A stretch of 11,484 nucleotides of DNA from Aliarcobacter butzleri (GTDB taxonomy: Bacteria; Campylobacterota; Campylobacteria; Campylobacterales; Arcobacteraceae), in NCBI GenBank assembly GCA_012522985.1, contig JAAYJJ010000127.1:1-11484 (forward strand), written 5' to 3'. Shown here one piece after another: positions 1 through 7,000 of the stretch; the first letter of the stretch is position 1; each line of letters opens with the position of its first letter. Both the position numbers and the translations under genes were made by a program. The notes beneath the pieces are model-generated. The model saw only the letters and a list, made by a program, of their open reading frames with translations. It had not been told where the DNA came from and did no database searches.

Positions 1-257
1 ATATTGAGGCAAATTTTTATTTTGATTCAGGTTCAAAACCCGAAGAGATAATTGATTCATATTCAAATAGAAATTTTGAATTAAAAAGTAATAATATAAA
101 ATTTATATATTTAACAGACGGTATTAAATGCTGGGGAAACACTGATAAAAATCAATTGTCTAAGGGTTTTAAATCTATTGATTATATTATTAATTATCAT
201 ATGCTAAAAGAAAGATATTTTAATGATATAATTATTAATGAGTTTAATATAAATTAA
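1..257 (+). CDS. Type II restriction endonuclease, DpnII-like, C-terminal fragment (5' end outside window)
   Basis: An open frame enters from the left edge (codons in phase from base 3) and stops at TAA 255-257, giving the last 84 residues of a larger protein. The piece starts IEANFYF, followed by GSKPEEI, then YLTDGIKCW and a SIDYIINYHML stretch. This is the order I associate with DpnII-like type II endonucleases: an E-x-N strand, a GSK-containing loop, an (I/L)TDG..W motif and an IDY..N..M helix. The E-x-N near the left edge could hold part of the PD-(D/E)xK-type active site, but the rest lies outside the window. The enzyme would cut unmethylated DNA at a specific site. The DNA methyltransferase 93 nt downstream on the same strand is the expected protective partner. 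The family call rests on remembered motifs, and the cut site cannot be predicted. Confidence 0.62.
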   Translation, partial: IEANFYFDSGSKPEEIIDSYSNRNFELKSNNIKFIYLTDGIKCWGNTDKNQLSKGFKSIDYIINYHMLKERYFNDIIINEFNIN

Positions 258-279
258 AAATTATATAAAAGCAAAAACC

Positions 280-327
280 TTGCAAATTGTAATGTTTTTT
301 ACGATACTCTTATCTTTATGCTAATAT
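280..327 (+). promoter_or_regulatory. Possible promoter(s) for the DNA methyltransferase
   Basis: Two weak candidates lie in the 93-nt gap. One is TTGCAA (280-285) and GATACT (303-308) with a 17-nt spacer, each matching 4 of 6 consensus positions. The other is an extended -10-like TGC-TAATAT at 319-327. Either would give the methyltransferase its own transcript. This would be useful if protection must precede cutting, but neither match is strong. Confidence 0.3.
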
Positions 328-350
328 TGTACAGTGTATAAGGAGTTGTT

Positions 351-1097
351 ATGAAAAAGTTAAATCCCGAAAACTTTGAACAAGAGTGTACAACTGTTTG
401 GAGTTTTGCAAGACGAGGCAAATGGGCTACCCATAACTCAAAATATCGTGGTAACTGGGCTCCTGAAATTGTAAGAAATTTACTTTTAAGATACTCAAAA
501 GAGGGTGATTATATATTAGATCCTATGATTGGTGGTGGAACAACAGCTATAGAGTGTAAACTATTAAATAGAAACCTACTTGCCTTAGATGTTAATCCAA
601 ATGCTATAGAACTTACTAAACAAGCACTTGATTTTGAGTGTGAATGTATTCCAAAAATCAAAGTAGAATTAAATGATAGTAGGCAATTATCTATGCTAAA
701 AGATGAGAGTATAGATTTTGTATTAAATCATCCCCCTTATGCAGATATAATAAAATATAGTGAAAAACAAATAGAAGAAGATTTATCAAATATTCACGAT
801 TTAGAAAAGTTTTGCTATGAGTATGAAAAAGTGATAAAAGAGCTTTATAGAGTCTTGAAGCCAAATAAATATTGTGCTATTTTAATAGGTGATACAAGAA
901 GAAATAAAATGTACCAACCTTTAGCCTTTATGGTAATGCAAAGATTTTTACAAAATGGATTTACCCTAAAAGAGGATATTATCAAACATCAACATAACTG
1001 TAAAGCAACAGGTTTTTGGATAAACAAAAGTAAAGAAGCTAACTTTTTACTTATAATGCACGAACATCTTTTTATCTTTCAAAAACTTATTATATAA
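351..1097 (+). CDS. Site-specific DNA methyltransferase, amino type (N6-adenine or N4-cytosine)
   Basis: This 248-residue protein transfers a methyl group from S-adenosylmethionine to an exocyclic amino group in a DNA target. Visible motifs in order: a motif X-like N-terminal part with KWATHNSKYRGNW (residues 24-36); AdoMet-binding motif I, DPMIGGGTT (57-65); an acidic motif II residue, D80 in LALDVNP; and catalytic motif IV, NHPPY (126-130). Later conserved-looking blocks are LIGDTRR (178-184), QHNCKATGFW (214-223) and HEHLFIF (237-243). Motif order X-I-IV places it in a gamma-like class, with a small recognition region after motif IV. The tetrad reads HPPY rather than (D/N/S)PPY; I recall HPPY from relatives, so it need not mean loss of activity. 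The ATG follows AAGGAG (340-345) at 5 nt. It lies downstream of the restriction endonuclease fragment, so it is probably the protective half of the pair. Target base and site are unknown. Confidence 0.85.
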   Translation: MKKLNPENFEQECTTVWSFARRGKWATHNSKYRGNWAPEIVRNLLLRYSKEGDYILDPMIGGGTTAIECKLLNRNLLALDVNPNAIELTKQALDFECECIPKIKVELNDSRQLSMLKDESIDFVLNHPPYADIIKYSEKQIEEDLSNIHDLEKFCYEYEKVIKELYRVLKPNKYCAILIGDTRRNKMYQPLAFMVMQRFLQNGFTLKEDIIKHQHNCKATGFWINKSKEANFLLIMHEHLFIFQKLII

Positions 1098-1122
1098 ATT
1101 AATTTTATCAGATACAACACTT

Positions 1123-1665
1123 TTATTTATAAGAAATAACATTATATTTATATATGCTTGGATGGCGTTCTAAGCAGTTGGCACTTAATCCTGCTTTTTG
1201 ACAAAGTGCATAAAAAAAGCTATCAAAATCACTTAAGCTCTCCCAAACTTGAGGTAAAAATGTAGATTGATAATATCCGCTTTTTAGTATAATACCATCT
1301 TCACCTATGTTGATTTGGCTTTTTAGATCATTGATATCTATATAGTTTACTTCAACTGGTGTGGTAAGAAGAGATATCTCTATATCTACAAAATCAAACT
1401 CATCTCGTGAAAGTGGAATAAATCTAGGATCCTCAAAAGCAGCTGCTTTTGCGTTGTGAATAAGATCTTCAAGCAAAGATCTATGAGCTATGATAGAGCC
1501 TATACAGCCTCTTAGATTGTTGTTAATATTAAGAGTTACAAAAGATGCTTTTTGCTCTTTTAAAAAAGGATATTTTTCCAACAAACTACTCTTATCTATA
1601 GTAATAGTACTATCAAACTCACTCAATATAGCCCTATTTACTATCTCTTTTAGTATCTCTTTCAT
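1123..1665 (-). CDS. amrA: AMMECR1/AmrA-domain protein
   Basis: A 180-residue single-domain AMMECR1 family protein. The hallmark LRGCIGS motif is at residues 51-57, followed by AAFEDPRF (75-82), ISLLTTP (97-103) and TFLPQVWE (135-142), the usual order and full length for the family. The biochemical activity is unsettled. In many bacteria and archaea the domain is encoded with a MEMO1-like protein (AmrB) and a radical SAM protein (AmrS), neither of which is adjacent here. It is the last gene of the minus-strand operon. Its ATG overlaps the TGA of hemH in an ATGA (1662-1665). Its ribosome binding site AAGGAG lies 5 nt upstream, inside the last codons of hemH, so the two are probably translationally coupled. 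It converges on the methyltransferase with only 25 nt between stops and no visible hairpin. The symbol follows the family name; the function is unproven. Confidence 0.88.
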   Translation of the reverse strand: MKEILKEIVNRAILSEFDSTITIDKSSLLEKYPFLKEQKASFVTLNINNNLRGCIGSIIAHRSLLEDLIHNAKAAAFEDPRFIPLSRDEFDFVDIEISLLTTPVEVNYIDINDLKSQINIGEDGIILKSGYYQSTFLPQVWESLSDFDSFFYALCQKAGLSANCLERHPSIYKYNVISYK

Positions 1666-2600
1666 TCTAGCTCCTTTACTATTTCTACGAGTGCATCTAT
1701 AAAAAGAGGTGAAGAGTTTTCACATTTACATACTTTATACTCTTTGATTCCTAACTCCATAGCTAACTCTCTATACTCTATATCAAGCTCAAAAACTGTT
1801 TCGCTATTATCTATTGTAAAACTTATTGGATAGATAAGTACCTTTTCATCTTTGAATTTTTTGAGTTTATCATCTAAAGATGGGCTTAGCCACTTCATAG
1901 GACCAACTTTTGATTGATATGCTAGTTTGATAGCTTTTGGTTCAATACCATTGTGAGCTAAAATAGTAGTCAATATATCAATATGCTCTAAAACTTCATT
2001 TTCATAGCTATCACCTTTATCTACGATACTTTGTGGAAGACCGTGAGCTGAAAATATGATATTATATTCACTTATATTACATCCATTTAGAGTCTGTTTT
2101 ATATTTTGTGCTATTGATTGATTGTAAAGTTCATTTTTATAAAATCTTCTTACTATTTTAAATTCAAACTCATTATCTTTACAAGCTTTCATAAAATCAT
2201 CTACGCTTGATTTGGTTGTAGTTGTTGAGTATTGAGGATAAAGTGGTAGTAAAACTACCTCTTTGATCCCTCTTTGTTCAATCTCTTTTACTATTTTTGG
2301 TGCAAAAGGTGGAGTATAACGCATAGCCCATGTTATATAATAATCTGGAAGATAAGTTGAGAGTTTATCTACTAGCTCTTTTGTAAGTGGATTAATAGGA
2401 GAACTCCCCCCTATAGCTTCATAGTTTTGCCAAGCAGAGTTTTTCCTACTCATAACTATAAAAGATGCTATAATAGATCTAAAAAAATCATTTTTTATAG
2501 TCAATATATTTGGATCATTGAACATATTTCTTAAAAACATCTCAAACTCTTCTTTGTTTCTAGGACCACCCATATTTAAAAGAACTAAAGCTTTCTTCAT
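1662..2600 (-). CDS. hemH: Ferrochelatase (protohaem ferro-lyase)
   Basis: Inserts ferrous iron into a porphyrin at the end of haem synthesis (protoporphyrin IX in the classical pathway); expected in the cytoplasm or at the inner face of the membrane. The 312-residue length is normal for a bacterial enzyme. Visible signatures are LVLLNMGGP at the N-terminus, an IGGSSPINPLT block (63-73), LPLYPQYSTTTT (118-129), the active-site region FSAHGLP with the metal-site His186, and SETVFELDIEY (267-277) with the usual conserved Glu268. C291 and C293 sit near the C-terminus; I cannot say whether they bind an iron-sulfur cluster. The ATG is 4 nt from the stop of the ABC ATPase gene and a GGAG lies in that gene's last codons. 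hemH therefore belongs to a single operon with the ATPase, the tautomerase and amrA. A cytochrome c gene is divergently transcribed from the operon promoter. Confidence 0.95.
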   Translation of the reverse strand: MKKALVLLNMGGPRNKEEFEMFLRNMFNDPNILTIKNDFFRSIIASFIVMSRKNSAWQNYEAIGGSSPINPLTKELVDKLSTYLPDYYITWAMRYTPPFAPKIVKEIEQRGIKEVVLLPLYPQYSTTTTKSSVDDFMKACKDNEFEFKIVRRFYKNELYNQSIAQNIKQTLNGCNISEYNIIFSAHGLPQSIVDKGDSYENEVLEHIDILTTILAHNGIEPKAIKLAYQSKVGPMKWLSPSLDDKLKKFKDEKVLIYPISFTIDNSETVFELDIEYRELAMELGIKEYKVCKCENSSPLFIDALVEIVKELE

Positions 2601-2604
2601 CTAT

Positions 2605-3201
2605 TTACACTCCACTATCTGTAATATTTATTATTTTATCACTACACCATGAGGCTAAATCATTATCATGTGTTATTAAAAGTATAGCAAATTTATCTAA
2701 AAATGAGATTAACAACTTCATTACTTCCAATGTTGTGATATTATCCAAGGCACTTGTTGGTTCATCTGCTAAAAGTAACTCTGGTTCCATTAATAAAGCT
2801 CTAAGAATAGAACATCTTTGAAGTTGTCCACCTGAGAGATGTTTGGATTGTTTATATAATAGCTCTTTATCCATCATAAGCTTATCAAGATAAAAATCAA
2901 GATTGTTTTTTAATGCCTCTTCTTCAACTACATCTTTTATTTGATCTATTATTTTATATGTAGGATGAAAGCTTGTATATGGATCTTGATATATAGTAGC
3001 AACTCTACCTTTGGTTATTTTGCCACTATATGGTTTAAGATTATCACATATAAGCTCAAAAAGTGTACTTTTACCACTTCCACTCTCTCCAACAATGCTA
3101 ACAACCTCTCCTTTGTTTAATCTTAGATTAAAGTTTTTGTATATAAGCTTACTTTTATTATATCCAAAAACGAGGTTTTCAATATCAAGAACAGTTCTCA
3201 T
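2605..3201 (-). CDS. Short orphan ABC transporter ATP-binding protein (peptide/nickel-type)
   Basis: A 198-residue ABC ATPase with all nucleotide-binding motifs: Walker A GESGSGKST (38-46), Q-loop Q72 in YQDPYTSFHP, signature LSGGQ (122-126), Walker B LLLADE (142-147), D-loop SALD (150-153) and the switch His178. The YQDP.(T/A)SFHP stretch resembles ATPases of oligopeptide, dipeptide and nickel importers (OppD/OppF, NikD/NikE). The protein ends soon after the H-loop and lacks the roughly 60-residue C-terminal extension seen in many of those proteins. No permease or binding protein gene is adjacent. It sits between the tautomerase (6 nt upstream) and hemH (4 nt downstream), so it is co-transcribed with haem synthesis. 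It may serve a permease encoded elsewhere; the substrate is unknown. The ribosome binding site before its ATG is weak, which suggests translation coupled to the upstream gene. Confidence 0.85.
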   Translation of the reverse strand: MRTVLDIENLVFGYNKSKLIYKNFNLRLNKGEVVSIVGESGSGKSTLFELICDNLKPYSGKITKGRVATIYQDPYTSFHPTYKIIDQIKDVVEEEALKNNLDFYLDKLMMDKELLYKQSKHLSGGQLQRCSILRALLMEPELLLADEPTSALDNITTLEVMKLLISFLDKFAILLITHDNDLASWCSDKIINITDSGV

Positions 3202-3207
3202 CTAAAC

Positions 3208-3417
3208 TTAATTCTTTTGATTATTTTTTGCATCTTGATCACTTAAAATCTCATCACCCTTTGCCCAATTTTCCCTGCTTACTTCATCAAAAACTATATA
3301 ACAACTAGGCTTTGGTTTACCACAAACTCTAAGCATAGTCTCACTAATATCATCTGCTATCTCTCTTTTTTGTTCTATCGTTAAACTTCCTGCAACCTTA
3401 ACATTTATGTATGGCAT
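3208..3417 (-). CDS. 4-oxalocrotonate tautomerase-family protein
   Basis: A 69-residue member of the 4-oxalocrotonate tautomerase superfamily, small proteins that use an N-terminal proline as catalytic base after removal of the initiator Met. I place the start at 3417, not at an in-frame ATG 27 nt further upstream. The chosen start gives MPYINVKVAG with the required Pro2, and it has AAGGAG (3423-3428) at 5 nt. The upstream ATG would bury the proline and lies within the -10 box assigned here. The rest of the pattern fits: LTIEQKREIADDISE helix, then YIVFDEVSRENWAKGD with the tryptophan region near the active site. It leads the hemH operon. No aromatic degradation genes are nearby, so the natural substrate is unknown and may not be 2-hydroxymuconate. 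The C-terminus (DAKNNQKN) is polar and probably disordered. Confidence 0.88.
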   Translation of the reverse strand: MPYINVKVAGSLTIEQKREIADDISETMLRVCGKPKPSCYIVFDEVSRENWAKGDEILSDQDAKNNQKN

Positions 3418-3444
3418 AGGCTCTCCTTTGTAAATTTCACTCAA

Positions 3445-3453
3445 ATTGTAGCA
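3445..3453 (-). promoter_or_regulatory. Extended -10 promoter of the tautomerase-ABC-hemH-amrA operon
   Basis: Read on the minus strand this is TGC-TACAAT, an extended -10 with 5 of 6 matches to TATAAT. It lies 28 nt upstream of the chosen tautomerase ATG, implying a short leader of about 20 nt that contains the AAGGAG site. No good -35 is seen, which is common in this bacterial group. Confidence 0.6.
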
Positions 3454-3510
3454 TATTTATTTAAAAACTAAAGTTTATTAAAAAACCACAAGTTTGTTTA
3501 AAGTTATATT

Positions 3511-3519
3511 TGTTAAAAT
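3511..3519 (+). promoter_or_regulatory. Extended -10 promoter of the cytochrome c gene
   Basis: TGT-TAAAAT forms an extended -10 with 5 of 6 matches. Transcription would begin near 3526, leaving a leader of about 20 nt that contains AAGGAG at 3538-3543. The position also argues against translation from the in-frame ATG at 3525, which would sit at the transcript's 5' end. There is no convincing -35. Confidence 0.55.
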
Positions 3520-3548
3520 GACAAATGAAAATATTCCAAGGAGAAAAA

Positions 3549-3836
3549 ATGAAAAAAGTATTATTAAGTCTAGGCGTAGCATCTTTAGTTGCAGTAAGTG
3601 CAAGTGCTACTAGTCTATATAAACCATGTGTAGCATGTCATGGTGCTGATGGTAAAATGACTCAAATTCCAGGAACACCAATAGCTGGTTTGGATAAAGC
3701 AAAAATCGTAGAGGCTTTACACGGTTATAAAGATGGAACATACGGTGGAGCAAAAAAAGGTATGATGAAAGGTCAAGTTGCAAAACTAGATGACGCTAAA
3801 ATAGAAGAGTTAGCAGAATATATCAGCGGACTATAA
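3549..3836 (+). CDS. Periplasmic single-haem class I cytochrome c
   Basis: A 95-residue preprotein for a small electron-carrying cytochrome c. The start at 3549 is preferred over an in-frame ATG at 3525. It follows AAGGAG by 5 nt and gives a standard signal peptide: MKK, a hydrophobic stretch (residues 4-17) and a likely cleavage site after SASA (about residue 20). The mature protein has one haem-attachment motif, CVACH (C27, C30, H31), and a KKGMMKG stretch (69-75) with a candidate axial Met72 or Met73. It then ends in a C-terminal helix, typical of cytochrome c553-like carriers. The mature part is about 75 residues. It is monocistronic, with its own promoter and a strong terminator. It shares its upstream region with the operon that carries ferrochelatase. 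The electron donor and acceptor cannot be read from the sequence. Confidence 0.93.
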   Translation: MKKVLLSLGVASLVAVSASATSLYKPCVACHGADGKMTQIPGTPIAGLDKAKIVEALHGYKDGTYGGAKKGMMKGQVAKLDDAKIEELAEYISGL

Positions 3837-3841
3837 TTTTT

Positions 3842-3875
3842 TCCTAGATAGTAAAGATACTATCTAGGATTTTTT
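3842..3875 (+). terminator. Intrinsic terminator of the cytochrome c gene
   Basis: A perfect inverted repeat starts 5 nt after the stop codon. Arms 3843-3852 and 3859-3868 (CCTAGATAGT and its complement) enclose a 6-nt loop AAAGAT. An extra T-A pair (3842/3869) extends the stem to 11 bp. The 3' arm is followed by six T residues (3870-3875). Six T residues also precede the 5' arm, so with A residues on the opposite strand it could work in both directions. Confidence 0.9.
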
Positions 3876-3972
3876 CCTTTAATTACTCTAATATTTAGGG
3901 TGTCTTTTATGTTTTTTACATTTATTCTTTAAATAATAGCTCTTTTCTAACTAAAATCTAGCAACTTAATAA

Positions 3973-3987
3973 TATAATTTCTATAAA
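3973..3987 (+). promoter_or_regulatory. Possible promoter of the SNF2-family gene
   Basis: The 197-nt gap 3837-4033 holds the cytochrome c terminator and then A+T-rich DNA. A perfect TATAAT is at 3973-3978 and a TATAAA at 3982-3987, 47-61 nt before the ATG at 4034. There is no TG extension or clear -35, and such hexamers arise easily in DNA this A+T-rich. I see nothing else in the gap. Confidence 0.35.
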
Positions 3988-4033
3988 ATCAAATATATCA
4001 TCACAATTTCCACACAAAATATATGGAGTTAAA

Positions 4034-7000
4034 ATGGCAAATAAGGTTTATGGTACAACAATATGGGGAAAAGAGTTTTTAGAAGCAATTGAAAATGAGA
4101 CTGATAGCAAGAGACTAAGTCGTGGTAAAACATATGCTAATAGTGGTAAAATCTATGATGTTAGGGTAGATACAAATCAAGTAAATGCTAAAGTCAAAGG
4201 AAACTACTCACCCTTTTATAAAACATATTTACTATTTAATCCATTTCCAAAGGGTGATAAAAGAGTTATTATAGAATTTATCGATGAAAATCCTTTGATT
4301 TTAGCAGATATTATACATGGTAAACTATCTAATAAACTCTTAGAATTTATAAAAAGCAATGAAATAGATATTTTTCGTGGATTTGATATGTCATGTAACT
4401 GTTATGATTTTGATGGTTCATACCCTTGCAAACATATTGCAGCACTCTATTTTGCACTTACTACTGAAATAGATAAAAATCCTTTTATTCTCTTTGGGCT
4501 TCGTGGACTTGATTTGATTAATCACTACAATATCAAAAAAGAGCTTCAAATCCCATATCCACTAGAGCTAAACTATACAAATGATATAGATACTGCTCCT
4601 ATACAAGATAATATTCCTCTTTTAAAACAAGAAAACCATACAAATTTTATACTCTCTATGCTTAGTGATTTTCCACCTTTTAGCCATATAAACTACAAAG
4701 AGGTTTTAAATGAATTTTATAAAAGGGCAAATAAAGATATTGTTCAAATCATCTCACCAATAAAAGATGAAAATATCCAAAATCTACAACGATTATTACA
4801 AAACTCACATATTACAATACTAGGTTATAGCAATATAGATCTTGTACTATTTAAAATCCAAACTGATATATTAAATAGTAGAGATAAAGAGCTTTTTAGG
4901 CAATATAACTTCCAAATAAAAAATCAAGAGATTTTGATTAGCCCTATGGATCTATTTACTCTTTTTATCTCATTTGAAGATGACAATGGAAGTAGTAGCT
5001 ATAGATATCTTTTTTATCTATTTAGAGTTGCTTATATATTGATAGAAAATAGTGGTTTTATACCTTCAGTATTAGAGATGGATAAATATATAAAAATCAT
5101 TTATAAGCCTTTATTATCTGTTGAGTCTATCAAAAAGCAAATAGAGATTTTATCAAATAGTTCTCCAATAATTGTAGGTATAAATGGTAAATATCTTGAT
5201 AGATTTTCTGGAACAAACTATATTTTAACTACTGTTTTATCCACTTTTGTACCAAAACTAGAGTTTATGCACAAACGCCAAAAAGAAAATCCACCCAAAA
5301 TCTCACACGTCTTTTTTAGTGCTAAGATACTAGAAACAAAAGAGTTTGCATATGAAAATATAGCTTTTTCTATAAATAACTATTTTAGTATATTTGAAAT
5401 AGTACAAAGTAATTATCAATATAATATACTTATAGAAGGTGATATAAATAACTATCAACTTTCAATAAATGTTAAAAACAAAACTACTCAAAGAAAGTAC
5501 CCATTAAATCTTGCATTGGAAGAAGAAAATCAAATTGAGATTATAAAGTTTATCTCCATATTAATCCAATTTTTACCAAAAATTGATTCTTTAATCAAAG
5601 AGCCTTTTAGCTCTTTAGACCAAATAGAAATAGAGGAGTTTTTATTAAATATCTCTCCTATTATTACTAATCTTGGTGTTGAGATTGTTTTACCAAAAGA
5701 GCTTAAAAATCTTCTTAAACCAAAGCTACTATTAAAAGCTAGTTCAAAAAGTAAAAGTTTTAAATCATTTTTTACTCTTGATAGTATGCTTGAATATGAG
5801 TGGCAAATAGCTATTGGTGATGAGATTATAAGTGTTAGCGAGTTTGAAGAGCTTTTAAAAAACAATCAAAAACTAGTTTACTTTAAAGAAAACTATCTTA
5901 TTATCTCTCCTGATGAAGCAAAGGATCTTTTTTCTCAAATCAATAAAAAAACAAAACTTACCTCTTTTGATCTTTTACAAGCTAAACTAAGTGATGAAGT
6001 ATTTTTGGATAATGATTTACAAAACTATTTAGAGGAGATTTTTACTCCAAAACATATAGTAACCCCAATATCCCTTAATGCAACGCTAAGAGAGTATCAA
6101 ACAAGAGGTGTTGAGTGGAATATAAACAATCTTCTCAATGGCTTTGGATCTATTTTAGCTGATGATATGGGGCTTGGTAAAACTATACAAACAATAGCCT
6201 CTATTTTATACCTAAAAGAAAACAACTATATTAAACATCATATAGTTATTGTTGTACCTACATCTGTTTTATCCAATTGGGAAAATGAGCTTGAAACTTT
6301 TGCTCCAAATTTGAGTTTTATCTCTTATTATGGTTCAAAAAGAGCTATAGAAAAAGTAGATATTATACTTACAAGTTATGATTTGGTACGAATTGATATA
6401 GATATCTTTAAATCACTCAAAATTGATTGCTTAATCCTAGATGAAGCTCAAAGAATAAAAAATCCAGATACCTCTACTACAAAAACTATCAAATCACTTA
6501 AAGCAAAATATAAAATAGCTCTTAGTGGTACACCTGTAGAAAATAACTTAAGTGAGTTATGGAGTATATTTGATTTTGTACTCCCAAAATATCTAAAATC
6601 CCTAAAAGAGTTTTCCTCTTTTTATGCAAAAGAGATAGAAATCCATAAAAACCCACATAAAATAGAAAAACTCAAAAAACTAACAGCTCCATTTATGCTA
6701 AGAAGACTAAAAACAAATAAAGAGATTATTTGTGATTTACCAGATAAGATTGTTATAGATAAATATGTTACTATGAGTAAAGAACAAGCTAGTTTATATA
6801 GAGCTGTTTTAGATGAAAGCTTAGAGCACTTAGATGAGAAAAACTCCAAAGGTACTATCTTTAAACTTCTTGTTTTTCTAAAACAAATTTGCAATCATCC
6901 ACGAAATTTTGATAAAATAAGTGATATCAACCCTAACTTATCTGGAAAAACTAAACTACTTTTAACACTACTTGACTCTATCTTAATACAAAATGAAAAG

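Noticed and set aside
273..299. AAAAAC...GTTTTT inverted repeat after the endonuclease stop, as a terminator
   Set aside because: The stem is short, nearly all A-T and has a 15-nt loop, so it would be too weak for a confident terminator call.
1098..1122. Terminator between the convergent methyltransferase and amrA genes
   Set aside because: The 25-nt gap has no stable hairpin followed by a T-run in either direction.
1490..1702. Plus-strand open frame of 70 codons opposite amrA and hemH
   Set aside because: It lies antisense to two well-supported genes, has low-complexity hydrophobic content, no good ribosome binding site and no family signature.
3011..3205. Plus-strand open frame of 64 codons opposite the ABC ATPase
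   Set aside because: It is fully antisense to a gene with complete ABC motifs and has no features of its own.
3525..3548. In-frame upstream ATG extending the cytochrome c by eight residues
   Set aside because: It would place charged residues before the signal peptide, lacks a ribosome binding site and sits at the predicted transcript 5' end; the ATG at 3549 has AAGGAG and a standard signal peptide.
5530..5865. Minus-strand open frame of 111 codons within the SNF2 gene
   Set aside because: It is a serine/leucine/isoleucine-rich shadow of A+T-rich coding DNA with no recognisable domain or start signal.
6622..6894. Minus-strand open frame of 90 codons within the SNF2 ATPase core
   Set aside because: It is antisense to conserved SNF2 coding sequence; composition typical of a shadow frame.
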